Below are positions 31,106 through 40,271 of a DNA stretch of 64,000 nt, piece by piece. The notes beneath the pieces were generated by a model. It was not told the origin of the DNA and searched no databases. It saw only the letters and a program-made list of their open reading frames with translations. The stretch is from UBA1479 sp048263775 (GTDB taxonomy: Bacteria > Pseudomonadota > Alphaproteobacteria > Rhodospirillales > Casp-alpha2): positions 310,001 to 374,000 of the forward strand of contig JBLXDU010000004.1 in assembly GCA_048263775.1 (NCBI GenBank), in the 5' to 3' direction. How positions within the stretch are numbered: position 1 is the stretch's first letter; each line of letters starts with the position of its first letter. Made by a program: the position numbers and the translations under genes.

Positions 31106-32908
31106 ATGACAACCGACCTCAGCCATATCCGCAACTTCGCGATCATCGCCCATATCGACCACGGAAAGTCGACGTTGGCCGACCGCCTGATTCAGATGAC
31201 GGGCGGGCTGACCGACCGCGAGATGTCGGAACAGGTGCTCGACAGCATGGATATCGAGCGCGAGCGCGGCATCACCATCAAGGCGCAGACCGTGCGCCTG
31301 GACTACACCGCCAAGGACGGCGAGAAATACGTCCTCAACCTGATCGACACGCCGGGCCATGTCGACTTCACGTATGAAGTCTCACGCTCCCTCGCCGCCT
31401 GCGAAGGCTCGCTGCTGGTCGTCGACGCGACCCAGGGGGTCGAGGCGCAGACCCTGGCCAACGTCTATCTCGCCCTGGATGTCGACCACGAGATCATTCC
31501 CGTGCTTAACAAGATCGACCTTCCGGCGGCCGAAACGGAACGGGTCAAGGCGCAGATCGAGGACGTGATCGGCCTGGATACCTCGGACGCCCTGGAAATT
31601 TCCGCCAAGACCGGTATCGGCATCGACAGCGTGCTCGAAGCCGTGGTCACCCGCCTGCCGGCGCCCAAGGGCGACCCGTCGGCGCCGCTGTCGGCCCTTC
31701 TGGTCGACAGCTGGTATGACCCCTATCTCGGCGTGATGATCCTGGTCCGGGTCGTCGACGGCACCCTCAAGCGCGGTCAGCGCATCCGCATGATGGCGAA
31801 CGACGCCGCCTATCAGGTCGATCAGGTCGGCTATCTCCGGCCCAAGCCGACCAAGGTCGACGAACTGGGCCCGGGCGAAGTCGGTTATTTCACCGCCGCC
31901 ATCAAACGGGTTGCCGATACCAACGTGGGCGACACCATCACCGACGACCGCAAGCCGGCGGCCAAGCCGCTGGCGGGGTTCAAGCCCTCCGTGCCGGTGG
32001 TGTTCTGTGGCCTGTTCCCGACGGACGCCGGCGATTACGAAGACCTTCGTGATTCCCTGGAAAAGCTGCACCTGAACGACGCCAGCTTCCATTTCGAGGC
32101 CGAATCCTCGGCCGCCCTGGGCCTCGGCTTCCGCTGCGGGTTTTTGGGCCTTCTGCATCTTGAAATCGTCCAGGAACGGCTGGAGCGCGAATTCGATCTG
32201 GACCTCATCACCACCGCCCCCAGCGTGGTCTACAAGGTGTACCGGACCGACGGCGTGATGCGCGAACTGCACAACCCCGTCGACATGCCGGACCCGTCGG
32301 CCATCGATTACATCGAAGAGCCCTGGATCAAGGCCAGCATCATGGTGCCCGACGAATATCTGGGCGCCGTGCTGCAACTGTGCACGGACCGCCGCGGTGA
32401 ACAGGAAAACCTGACCTATGTCGGCAACCGGGCGCTGGTCGTCTACCGCCTGCCGCTCAACGAAATCGTCTTTGATTTCTACGACCGGCTGAAATCCGTC
32501 AGCCGCGGCTATGCCAGCTTCGATTATGAACTGGAAGGCTACCGCGAGGGCGACCTGGCCAAGGTCTCGATCCTGGTCAATCTGGAGCCCGTGGACGCGC
32601 TCGCCTTCATCGTTCACAAATCCCATGCCGAAGCCCGGGGACGGCAGATCTGCGAAAAGCTGAAGGACCTGATCCCGCGCCAGCTGTTCAAGATCGCCAT
32701 CCAGGCCGCCATCGGCGGCAAGGTCATCGCCCGCGAAACGCTCGGCGCCATGCGCAAGGACGTCACCTCCAAATGTTACGGCGGCGACATCACGCGTAAG
32801 AAGAAGCTTCTGGAAAAGCAGAAGAAGGGCAAGAAGCGCATGCGCCAGTTCGGCAACGTGGAAATCCCGCAGTCGGCCTTCCTGGCCGCGCTCAAGACCG
32901 GCGAATAA
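31106..32908 (+). CDS. lepA: Translation elongation factor 4 (LepA)
   Basis: A 600-residue ribosomal GTPase. The G-domain motifs AHIDHGKST, DTPGHVDF and NKID are intact, and the C-terminus has the LepA-specific KKKLLEKQKKGKKRMR stretch. Start chosen at ATG 31106, which gives the standard LepA N-terminus just before the G1 motif; an upstream in-frame ATG at 31055 would add 17 unlikely residues. Confidence 0.97.
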   Translation: MTTDLSHIRNFAIIAHIDHGKSTLADRLIQMTGGLTDREMSEQVLDSMDIERERGITIKAQTVRLDYTAKDGEKYVLNLIDTPGHVDFTYEVSRSLAACEGSLLVVDATQGVEAQTLANVYLALDVDHEIIPVLNKIDLPAAETERVKAQIEDVIGLDTSDALEISAKTGIGIDSVLEAVVTRLPAPKGDPSAPLSALLVDSWYDPYLGVMILVRVVDGTLKRGQRIRMMANDAAYQVDQVGYLRPKPTKVDELGPGEVGYFTAAIKRVADTNVGDTITDDRKPAAKPLAGFKPSVPVVFCGLFPTDAGDYEDLRDSLEKLHLNDASFHFEAESSAALGLGFRCGFLGLLHLEIVQERLEREFDLDLITTAPSVVYKVYRTDGVMRELHNPVDMPDPSAIDYIEEPWIKASIMVPDEYLGAVLQLCTDRRGEQENLTYVGNRALVVYRLPLNEIVFDFYDRLKSVSRGYASFDYELEGYREGDLAKVSILVNLEPVDALAFIVHKSHAEARGRQICEKLKDLIPRQLFKIAIQAAIGGKVIARETLGAMRKDVTSKCYGGDITRKKKLLEKQKKGKKRMRQFGNVEIPQSAFLAALKTGE

Positions 32909-32928
32909 CCGGGCGGGGGCGATCCTAC

Positions 32929-33231
32929 ATGCTGCCCAACCCTCAAGCCCCGATCCGCTCGTTCCTCACCGGCTGCCTGTTCCTGGCGGCTCTGGTCACG
33001 GGCGCCCTGATGATCTGGGTCCTGCGTCAGGAAGACGCCGGGCAATATTGCGTCGCGGACGGCGGGGATCTGTTCGGCCTGTGCCGCCCGACGGCGGATT
33101 TCCTGATCAACGGCCTGGTCTGGTACGCCCTGATTTTCGGCGCCCTGGCTCTGCCCATTGCCTCGGTGGTGGTGATGCGCTGGGCGGCCAAGCGGCGCGG
33201 CGGCGGCCCGGGAACTCCCGGCCGGCCCTAG
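32929..33231 (+). CDS. Small two-TM membrane protein
   Basis: A 100-residue protein with two hydrophobic segments (about 11-30 and 62-84) separated by a polar loop that holds two cysteines (QYCVADGG and GLCRP) which might form a disulfide on the outer face. A basic C-terminal tail (RWAAKRRGGG) suggests cytoplasmic ends. It follows lepA by 20 bp and converges on the next gene with a 4-bp overlap. No family recognised. Confidence 0.65.
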   Translation: MLPNPQAPIRSFLTGCLFLAALVTGALMIWVLRQEDAGQYCVADGGDLFGLCRPTADFLINGLVWYALIFGALALPIASVVVMRWAAKRRGGGPGTPGRP

Positions 33232-33767
33232 CGGCCGGCGCCCGGCGGCGGCAGGCTGTCGACGTCGATATCGAAATCGGCTTCCGATTCCGCGTAAGTC
33301 AGCCCCGCTTCGTCCAAAAAATGCTGGGTTTCGTGGCTCGGGGCCATGTCGTCGCCGTCGCCATAGCCGTCCTGCATGGCCTGTTCGGCCAGTTCGTCGT
33401 ACAGAAACATCGAATCCTCGCGCTCCTGCAGGTCCTGGACCTCGTCCGCCGTCAATTGCCGCCGGGGGCGGCAGAACCAGGTCAGCAGCCCGCCGGGCAG
33501 GCCGGTCAGCAACCACGCCGGCAGGTCGAGCAAGGGGCGGATCACGGCGGACCACAATTCAGGGGACAGACGCTCGACCCGGATCTGCGTGACCACCAGG
33601 TTACCGGGCCAGGCCGTGTACCAGATGTCATGGGCGGAGACCAAATGCAGGCCGCGCCCGGGCTCGGCCTTAACCAGGGCTTCGGCCGCGCCGGCGGCAA
33701 ACGCCGCCAAAAGCAGGGCCCAACCCAGGTAGAACGCCACGCGCTTTATGGTCCAGCCGGTCATCAT
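33228..33767 (-). CDS. Hypothetical membrane protein with acidic C-terminus
   Basis: About 179 residues from the ATG at 33767; an upstream GTG at 33791 would add eight. A hydrophobic N-terminal segment (about 8-27) and a second one near 85-100 flank a polar loop, followed by a strongly acidic tail (DADFDIDVDSL-like) rich in D and E. Both termini probably lie in the cytoplasm. I do not recognise the family. Its stop overlaps that of the convergent two-TM gene. Confidence 0.6.
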   Translation of the reverse strand: MMTGWTIKRVAFYLGWALLLAAFAAGAAEALVKAEPGRGLHLVSAHDIWYTAWPGNLVVTQIRVERLSPELWSAVIRPLLDLPAWLLTGLPGGLLTWFCRPRRQLTADEVQDLQEREDSMFLYDELAEQAMQDGYGDGDDMAPSHETQHFLDEAGLTYAESEADFDIDVDSLPPPGAGR

Positions 33768-33937
33768 GACTTTGTTATGGGGCCGACACACAATCCGGGC
33801 AATGATTATCGAGACACAATGCCGTGCGCGGTTTGCGACCCTTGATGCCGCTTTAACCGTTGCATGCCACCCCGCCGCCCGCTATTTTCCGCCCCCTGTT
33901 CCCCGGGGGCCGCGACTGCCCCGGTGGTGGAACGCGC

Positions 33938-34027
33938 GGAGGGGTGGCCGAGTGGCTGAAGGCGCACGCTTGGAAAGCGTGTATAGGGGCAACTCTATCG
34001 GGGGTTCGAATCCCCCTCCCTCCGCCA
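33938..34027 (+). tRNA. tRNA-Ser (anticodon GGA)
   Basis: A 90-base class II tRNA with encoded CCA. Acceptor GGAGGGG pairs with TCCCTCC; anticodon stem CACGC/GCGTG encloses loop TTGGAAA (anticodon GGA, reading TCC/TCT); a long variable arm (TATAGGGGCAACTCTATC) and T-arm GGGGG-TTCGAAT-CCCCC follow. Discriminator G, as expected for serine. Confidence 0.96.
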
Positions 34028-34165
34028 AATTTCTTTCCTGAAAATTTGTCCGCACCCTCTTCCGGCCCTGGGCCGGGATTGCTAGGCTCTGCGCCTGCAT
34101 TCCGTATCGCCCGCCCCCTTGTCCCAAGGGACCGGCCGGGCGGCCATCACTTGAGGACATCCCAC

Positions 34166-35053
34166 ATGACCCAGATCGCATTCATCGGCGTCGGCAACAT
34201 GGGCAATCCCATGGCAGCCAATCTGATCAAGGCCGGGCATACGGTCGCGGCCTTTGACCTGTCGGCGGACTTGCTGGCCAAGGCGGCGAAAGCCGGGGCG
34301 CGGGCCGCCACCAGCGCCGCCGATGCGGCCCAGGGGGCCGAGGTCGTCATCACTATGCTGCCCGCCGGCAAGCATGTGAAAGAGGTCTGCCTGGGCGGCC
34401 TGTTCGACGCCCTGCCCGCCGGCACCCTGGTGATCGACTGTTCGACCATCGACGTCGATACCTCGCGCGAGGTCCATGCGGCGGCGGCGGCCAAGGGCTT
34501 CGCCATGGTCGACGCGCCCGTGTCCGGCGGCGTCGGCGGGGCCGAGGGCGCGACTTTGACCTTTATGGTCGGCGGTGCGGACGATGCCTTTGCCCGGGCC
34601 AAGCCGCTGTTGGAGAAAATGGGCAAGACCATCGTCCATTGCGGCGGCCCCGGAAACGGCCAGGCGGCCAAGATCTGCAACAACATGATGCTGGGCATTC
34701 AGATGGCGTCCGTGGCCGAGGCCTTCGTGCTGGCGGAAAAACTGGGCCTGGATGCGCAGCGCCTGTTCGACGTGTCGTCCACGGCGTCCGGCCAGTGCTG
34801 GTCGCTGACCACATATTGCCCGGTGCCGGGCCCGGTGCCGACCTCGCCCGCCAACCGGGACTATACCCCTGGCTTCGCGGCCGCCCTGATGCTGAAGGAC
34901 ATGGGCCTTGCCATCGCCGCCGCGAACAGCACCGGCGCCGACGTGTCGGTTGCCGAAAAGGCGGCCTCGCTCTATCAGGATTACGCCGACGCCGGTCAGG
35001 CCGGTAAGGATTTTTCCGGCATCATCAACCTGATCCGCGACCGCGCCAAATAA
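34166..35053 (+). CDS. mmsB: 3-Hydroxyisobutyrate dehydrogenase
   Basis: A 295-residue beta-hydroxyacid dehydrogenase of valine breakdown. N-terminal NAD motif FIGVGNMGNPMAANL; substrate-binding DAPVSGGVGGAEGATL; catalytic Lys in GNGQAAKICNNM; C-terminal KDMGLA. The sequence YCPVPGPVPTSPANRDY is typical of 3-hydroxyisobutyrate dehydrogenases. GAGGA lies nine bases before the ATG. It is followed 35 bp later by the peroxiredoxin gene. Confidence 0.93.
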   Translation: MTQIAFIGVGNMGNPMAANLIKAGHTVAAFDLSADLLAKAAKAGARAATSAADAAQGAEVVITMLPAGKHVKEVCLGGLFDALPAGTLVIDCSTIDVDTSREVHAAAAAKGFAMVDAPVSGGVGGAEGATLTFMVGGADDAFARAKPLLEKMGKTIVHCGGPGNGQAAKICNNMMLGIQMASVAEAFVLAEKLGLDAQRLFDVSSTASGQCWSLTTYCPVPGPVPTSPANRDYTPGFAAALMLKDMGLAIAAANSTGADVSVAEKAASLYQDYADAGQAGKDFSGIINLIRDRAK

Positions 35054-35088
35054 CACCAAAAGCAACATCACCTAAGGAGCATCCATCC

Positions 35089-35577
35089 ATGACCATCAAG
35101 ACCGGCGACCGCGTGCCCTCTGCCACCATCTTCAAAATGGGCGACGACGGCGGACCCGAAGCGGTTTCCACCGACGATTATTTCAAGGGCCGCAAGGTCG
35201 TGGTGTTCGGCCTGCCGGGGGCCTTCACCCGCACCTGTTCGGCCAAGCATCTGCCGGGCTTCGTCACCCAGGCCGATGCCATCCTGGCCAAGGGCGTTGA
35301 CGAAATCGCCTGCGTCTCCGTCAACGACGCCATGGTCATGACGGCCTGGGGCCTGTCCCACGAAGCGCCCGGCAAGGTGACCATGCTGTCCGACGGCAAC
35401 TGCGCCCTGACCGAAGCCATGGGCCTGGCCTCCGACATGTCGGCCAAGGGTTACGGCAAGCGCTCCAAGCGCTATGCCATGATCGTCGAGGACGGCACGG
35501 TCACCCATTTCGCGCTGGAAACGGAACCGGGGCTCAACGTGTCCTCGGCGGAGCAGATTCTCGCGGCCCTCGGCTGA
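35089..35577 (+). CDS. Peroxiredoxin (Prx5/AhpE-like)
   Basis: A 162-residue thiol peroxidase. The active-site loop PGAFTRTCS places the peroxidatic Cys at residue 50, in the arrangement of the Prx5 group (bacterial hybrid Prx without the glutaredoxin domain). Further cysteines at about 75 and 105 could resolve the disulfide. It reduces peroxides with glutaredoxin or thioredoxin. The strong AAGGAG precedes the ATG. Confidence 0.93.
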   Translation: MTIKTGDRVPSATIFKMGDDGGPEAVSTDDYFKGRKVVVFGLPGAFTRTCSAKHLPGFVTQADAILAKGVDEIACVSVNDAMVMTAWGLSHEAPGKVTMLSDGNCALTEAMGLASDMSAKGYGKRSKRYAMIVEDGTVTHFALETEPGLNVSSAEQILAALG

Positions 35578-35600
35578 TCCCGACAGGCAGGGAGAGACCG

Positions 35601-36512
35601 ATGACCGACGGCGGCAACATGCGCCCGCTGCGCTTTACCCATTTCGGGGCGGCGGGCTGGAAAATCACGGACGGCGAGACGGTTATCCTGCTCGACCCCT
35701 ATCTGTCGCGGGTGCGTTTTCAGGGCCGGCGTTACGGCCCCCATGACGCAACTGAAATTCCCGACGATCCGCGCCCGGTGGTGAAGATGACCGAGCCCGC
35801 CGGCCACGACACGGCGACCATCGACCGCCACGTGCCCGAGGCCGATTTCATCATCCTGTCCCATTCCCATTTCAACCACGCCATGGACGTGCCCTATATC
35901 GCCAACAAGACGGGTGCGGTGGTGATCGGCACGGAAAGCACCTGCAACATCGCCATCAACGGCGGCGTGCCGGACGAACAGATCCATGCCGTGCGGGGCG
36001 GCGAGGATTACCAGTACGAGACCTTCTCCATCCGCGTGATCCCGAGCCTGCATTCGGCCCTGTCCTGCAAGCTGTACAAGGACTTCGGCACCATCCCGGT
36101 GCAGGACGAACCGCTTTGCCTGGATGACTATGTCGAGGGCGGCACGCTCGCCTATCTGATCCGCATGGGCGGGCGCGAGATTTTGTTGTTCGGTTCCATG
36201 AACTTCATCGAGCGCGAGGTCGAGGGCCTGCGCCCGGACGTCGCCTGCATCGCCTCGGCGCCGCCGCGTCTCGACATTCACGACTACACGGCCCGCCTGA
36301 TGCGCTGCCTGGGCAATCCTCCGCTCGTGGTCGCGACCCATTGGGACGACCAGGGCCTGCCCTTCGGCGCGCCCCAGGACAAGGCCCTGGCCCATACGGA
36401 CGCCTTCATCCAGGAGGTCAAGGCGGCATCGCCCCGGACCGAGGTTTTCGTGCCGCGTCATTTCCAGACCCTGGCCCTCGATGCCCAGGGCCGGATGCGC
36501 GTGGCCGACTAG
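35601..36512 (+). CDS. MBL-fold metallohydrolase-like protein with altered metal motif
   Basis: A 303-residue metallo-beta-lactamase-fold protein of the UlaG-like group: THFGAAGWKI then ILLDPYLSR at the N-terminus, SHSHFNH at residues 87-93, a later His in SLHSALS, and ATHWDD near the C-terminus. The usual HxHxDH reads HSHFNH, with Asn92 in place of the metal-binding Asp, and the bridging Asp is not evident in LLFGSMNF. It may bind one metal or be catalytically changed. It follows the peroxiredoxin by 23 bp and may be co-transcribed. Confidence 0.8.
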   Translation: MTDGGNMRPLRFTHFGAAGWKITDGETVILLDPYLSRVRFQGRRYGPHDATEIPDDPRPVVKMTEPAGHDTATIDRHVPEADFIILSHSHFNHAMDVPYIANKTGAVVIGTESTCNIAINGGVPDEQIHAVRGGEDYQYETFSIRVIPSLHSALSCKLYKDFGTIPVQDEPLCLDDYVEGGTLAYLIRMGGREILLFGSMNFIEREVEGLRPDVACIASAPPRLDIHDYTARLMRCLGNPPLVVATHWDDQGLPFGAPQDKALAHTDAFIQEVKAASPRTEVFVPRHFQTLALDAQGRMRVAD

Positions 36513-36582
36513 CGGCGCGCGCTGTTCCGGCCCTCCGCCCCGCGTGCTAGGGTCGGCAAAACTTTCTTGGGAGGATACCAAC

Positions 36583-37623
36583 ATGACCACCATCAACACC
36601 CTGCTGCCGACCTCGCTGGTCGGTTCCTACGCCCAGCCCAACTGGCTGCTCGACCGCGCCAAGCTGGCCGGGCGCTTCCCGCCGCGCACGCGGGCGAAAG
36701 AGCTGTGGCGGGTCGATCCGGAATATCTGGAAGAAGCCCAGAACGACGCCACCATCCTGGCCATCCGCGATCAGGAACGGGCCGGGCTCGACATCATCAC
36801 CGACGGTGAGATGCGCCGCGAAAGTTATTCCAACCGTTTCGCCACGGCGCTGTCGGGGGTCGACATCGACAATCCGGGCGAAGCCCTCGACCGGTCCGGC
36901 CATCCCAACCCGGTGCCGCGCATCGTCGGCAAGATCACCCGCATGCATGCGGTCGAGGTCGAGGACGTGAAATTCCTGCGCGCCAATACGGACCGCAAGA
37001 TCAAGATCACCGTGCCCGGCCCCTTCACCATGTCGCAGCAGGCGCAGAACGATTTCTATGCGTCCGAGGCGGATCTCGCCATGGACTACGCCGCCGCTGT
37101 GAACGAGGAAGTCCGCGACCTGTTCGCCGCCGGCGCCGACGTGGTGCAGCTGGATGAGCCCTACATGCAGGCCCGCCCGGAAAAGGCGGGCGAGTTCGGA
37201 CTGGATGCGCTGAACCGCGCGCTCGACGGGATCGAGGGCGAGACCGCCGTGCACATCTGCTTCGGCTATGCCGCCATCATCCACGAACGGCCCGAGGGCT
37301 ATTCCTTCCTGCCGCAGTTGGCGGCCTGTTCGGTCTGCGACATTTCCATCGAGACGGCGCAGTCGCATCTGGATTGCGCCGTGCTGGAGACGCTCCCGGA
37401 AAAGAACATCATCCTGGGCGTGCTCGATCTCTCGACCCATGACATCGAAACGCCGGAAACGGTGGCCGAACGCATCCGCAAGGGCCTTGCCCATCATCCG
37501 GCGGAAAAGATCATCGTGGCGCCGGATTGCGGGCTCAAGTATCTGCCTCGTGACGTCGCCTTCGGCAAGATGAAGGCCATGGCCGACGGTGCGGCCATCG
37601 TCCGCGCGGAAATCTCCAAATAA
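36583..37623 (+). CDS. MetE C-terminal-domain-like methyltransferase
   Basis: A 346-residue protein equivalent to the catalytic C-terminal half of cobalamin-independent methionine synthase. The zinc-site residues are visible as HICFGY (His, Cys) and PDCGLKY (Cys), and the substrate-contacting VVQLDEPYM is present. There is no N-terminal MetE half. Stand-alone proteins of this kind may use methyl donors other than methyl-tetrahydrofolate; the reaction here is not determined. GGGAGGA precedes the ATG, and the gene is 32 bp upstream of the MDR gene. Confidence 0.85.
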   Translation: MTTINTLLPTSLVGSYAQPNWLLDRAKLAGRFPPRTRAKELWRVDPEYLEEAQNDATILAIRDQERAGLDIITDGEMRRESYSNRFATALSGVDIDNPGEALDRSGHPNPVPRIVGKITRMHAVEVEDVKFLRANTDRKIKITVPGPFTMSQQAQNDFYASEADLAMDYAAAVNEEVRDLFAAGADVVQLDEPYMQARPEKAGEFGLDALNRALDGIEGETAVHICFGYAAIIHERPEGYSFLPQLAACSVCDISIETAQSHLDCAVLETLPEKNIILGVLDLSTHDIETPETVAERIRKGLAHHPAEKIIVAPDCGLKYLPRDVAFGKMKAMADGAAIVRAEISK

Positions 37624-37655
37624 GAAAAGCCAAGAGAGCAAAAGAAAGCCGACCC

Positions 37656-38669
37656 ATGACCGAGACCAATACCCGGGTGTTGTTCAACTCCACGCCCGAA
37701 GGCCTGCCCGTGCCGGGTAACTTCCGCCTCGACGAAGCCCCCCTGCCCGAACCGGGGGCGGGGCAGTTCCTGCTGCGCAATCTGTATCTCTCGCTCGATC
37801 CCTATCAGCGCATGCTGATGGGCGGCGGTTGGACCTACAGCCCCAACGTGCTGAAGCCGGGCGACCTGATGGTCGGGCGCGTGTTGGGCGAGGTGGTTGC
37901 GACGAATAACACCGACTTTCCCGTCGGCACCCATGTCGTCGGGCGGCTCGGCTGGCAGACCCATGTGGTATCGGACGGATCGGATTTGGATTTCGTCGTC
38001 ACACCCAAACCGGGGGTGCCGCTCTCGGCCTATCTCGGCGTCTGCGGGTCGACCGGCGTCACCGCCTGGGTCGGGCTCAAGATCACGGGTCAACCCAAGG
38101 CGGGCGAGACGGTCGTCGTCTCCGCCGCCGCCGGATCGGTCGGCAGCTGCGTCGGCCAACTGGCCAAGGACATGGGCTGCCGCGCCGTCGGCATCGCCGG
38201 CGGGCCGGACAAATGCAAACTGGTGGTCGATGAATTCGGCTTCGACGCCTGCATCGACTACAAGGCCCCGGACCTGGCGGGACAGTTGAAGACGGCCGCA
38301 CCCGACGGCGTCGACGTCTATTTCGACAACGTGGGCGGCGAAATTCTGGAAACCGTCATGGGCCAGTGCAACCGCCTGGCACGTATTCCCGTCTGCGGTG
38401 TGCTCGCGCGCTACAACGAAACGGGCGCGCCTTATGGCAACAAGAACATGCACCTGTTCTTCGACAAGTCGCTGAAGATGGAAGGCTTCGTGCTCAACGC
38501 TCATAAGGCCATCTGGCCCCAGGCGCGGGCCGAACTGGAAGCCATGGTGGCCGACGGCCGGATGAAGTATCGCGAGACAATCGCGGACGGAATCACCGCC
38601 GCGCCGGACGCCTTCATTGGCATGCTGCAGGGCAAGAACCTGGGCAAGCAGTTGGTCAAGCTGACCTGA
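37656..38669 (+). CDS. Zinc-independent MDR NADP-dependent oxidoreductase (CurA/PTGR-like)
   Basis: A 337-residue medium-chain reductase lacking the zinc ligands of alcohol dehydrogenases. YLSLDPYQRMLM near the N-terminus, SAAAGSVGSCVGQLAK for NADP binding, and YFDNVGGEILE are marks of the leukotriene/prostaglandin reductase and curcumin reductase group, which reduce alpha,beta-unsaturated carbonyls. It follows the MetE-like gene and probably shares its transcript; a shared pathway is not evident. Confidence 0.9.
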   Translation: MTETNTRVLFNSTPEGLPVPGNFRLDEAPLPEPGAGQFLLRNLYLSLDPYQRMLMGGGWTYSPNVLKPGDLMVGRVLGEVVATNNTDFPVGTHVVGRLGWQTHVVSDGSDLDFVVTPKPGVPLSAYLGVCGSTGVTAWVGLKITGQPKAGETVVVSAAAGSVGSCVGQLAKDMGCRAVGIAGGPDKCKLVVDEFGFDACIDYKAPDLAGQLKTAAPDGVDVYFDNVGGEILETVMGQCNRLARIPVCGVLARYNETGAPYGNKNMHLFFDKSLKMEGFVLNAHKAIWPQARAELEAMVADGRMKYRETIADGITAAPDAFIGMLQGKNLGKQLVKLT

Positions 38670-38684
38670 CGTTTCGCCCCCGGC

Positions 38685-39227
38685 TTACGCGCAGGTCGCC
38701 CCCCTGAGGTGCGCCTTGCCGTCCGTCCCGAAGACGCCCCGGGCGTTCCCTTCGCCGATTTGGGGATGGGTGAACAGGCCCAGGATCTCGGCGCCCGCGA
38801 TCTCCTCGCCCGTCACATAGGCTTGGCCCTCGGCGGAATTTTCCAGACGGTCGTCCAGATCGATCGAGAACACGAAGGTGCGGCCCGGGGTGAAATTGCT
38901 GAAATGCAGGGTCAGTTCCTCCGCCCCGTCGGCAACCACGGGAGCCTGCATCAAGCCGACTTCGCCTTCGACGGATTCGAACTGCTGCGGCTCCGACGCG
39001 CCGGCGCCGCCGAAATCCGTGTCGAACACCACGCGCCCGGCGGAATTCGCCGCGTGGAATTCCAGGCTCAGCAGGGTCCAGGGCTCCAGGCTTTTGTTCT
39101 CGATGATGAACAGATCGGGGCTTGAATCGATAAAGCGAATGACGACCTCGGGCCCGCAGGCGCGCGCCGCGGGGCCCAAAACCAGGCCCAAGATCAATGC
39201 CGCCGTGCCGATGAACGCGCGCCGCAT
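38685..39227 (-). CDS. Secreted hypothetical protein
   Basis: A 180-residue protein with an N-terminal signal peptide (basic MRRAF, hydrophobic core, probable cleavage near ARA-CG) and a beta-rich mature part with two cysteines, one at the new N-terminus and one near the C-terminus (GATCA). The position of the first Cys could also suit a lipoprotein, but the preceding residues are not a good lipobox. GGAGG lies seven bases before ATG 39227, so it is chosen over the longer frame. No family recognised. Confidence 0.7.
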   Translation of the reverse strand: MRRAFIGTAALILGLVLGPAARACGPEVVIRFIDSSPDLFIIENKSLEPWTLLSLEFHAANSAGRVVFDTDFGGAGASEPQQFESVEGEVGLMQAPVVADGAEELTLHFSNFTPGRTFVFSIDLDDRLENSAEGQAYVTGEEIAGAEILGLFTHPQIGEGNARGVFGTDGKAHLRGATCA

Positions 39228-39287
39228 GATGCTGCCTCCCTTGGGGCCTCCATAGGCCGCCCCGTGTCTCAAAGCATGGCCGAAGTC

Positions 39288-40271
39288 TCAGGCAGCGGCA
39301 AGCAGATGGATGGAGAACAGGCTGTCCGCGTCGGTCCAATGCTGTTGCGCGCGCCAGCTGGCGCCGCCGGCGACGCGATGGAAATCCTCGACCGCGTATT
39401 TGTAGGAATTTTCCGTATGGATGGTCTCGCCTGCGCGGAAGTCGAAGGCATGGCCGTCGATGCGCACCGTCTGGTCGACCATGCTTTCCAGATGCATCTC
39501 GACCCGGCCCTCGCCGTCGTCGTAGCGCACGCGGTGGGCGAAGCGGGTGCGGTCGAAGCCGCCGCCCAGTTCGCGATTGATGCGGTCCAGAAGGTTCAGG
39601 TTGAAGTCGGCGGTGACGCCCCGGGCGTCGTCGTAGGCGGGCAGCAGCACGCCCAGGTCCTTCTTCAGATCGACGCCGACCACCATATGGGCGCCGTCGC
39701 CCAGCATGCGCCGGGCGCGGGCAAGAAAGCGGGCTGCCTGGGCGGGTTCGAAATTTCCGATGGTGGAGCCCGGGAAAAAACCGACCGTGGGCGCATTGTC
39801 GAGCGCGGGCGGCAGGGGAAGCTCGGCGGTGAAATCGCCGACCACGGGCACGACCTCCAGATGCGGCAGGCGTTCAGCCAGGGCGCCGGCGGCGGCTTCC
39901 AGGTAATCACCGGCGACGTCGATCGGCACGTAGCCGCAGGGCGCGTTCAGCGCGTTGAGGAACAGGTCCGACTTGCGGCTTGACCCCGATCCGAACTCGA
40001 CCACCCAGGCCCGGGCCGGCAGGGCCGCCCCCAGGTCGTCCGCGATGTCGGCCAGCAGGGCAAGCTCGGTGCGGGTCGGATAGTATTCGTCGAGATGGGT
40101 GATTTCCTCGAACAAGGCCGAGCCGCGCACGTCGTAGAGCCACTTGCAGGGCAGGGTCTTGGTGGCGGCGGACAGCCCATCGATCACGTCGCGCAGGAAG
40201 GCTTCCCTGCCGTCGTCGTCCAATCCTGTGTCTTCAACATCGGCAAAGGCGTCCATCGTCGTCTTACCCAT
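39288..40271 (-). CDS. egtD: L-histidine N-alpha-methyltransferase EgtD
   Basis: A 327-residue SAM-dependent enzyme that trimethylates histidine to hercynine, the first step to ergothioneine. Visible marks are TKTLPCKWLYDVRGSALFE and YYPTRTE near the N-terminus, the SAM-binding VVEFGSGSSRK, FFPGSTIGNFEP, and YDDARGVT. The ATG overlaps the egtB stop by 8 bp, so the two are translated together. A second ATG five codons in is an alternative start. Confidence 0.95.
   Translation of the reverse strand: MGKTTMDAFADVEDTGLDDDGREAFLRDVIDGLSAATKTLPCKWLYDVRGSALFEEITHLDEYYPTRTELALLADIADDLGAALPARAWVVEFGSGSSRKSDLFLNALNAPCGYVPIDVAGDYLEAAAGALAERLPHLEVVPVVGDFTAELPLPPALDNAPTVGFFPGSTIGNFEPAQAARFLARARRMLGDGAHMVVGVDLKKDLGVLLPAYDDARGVTADFNLNLLDRINRELGGGFDRTRFAHRVRYDDGEGRVEMHLESMVDQTVRIDGHAFDFRAGETIHTENSYKYAVEDFHRVAGGASWRAQQHWTDADSLFSIHLLAAA

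Noticed and set aside
34028..34060. AAATTT-containing inverted repeat just after tRNA-Ser as a terminator
   Set aside because: The stem is AT-only with a nine-base loop and no proper T-run, too weak to call.
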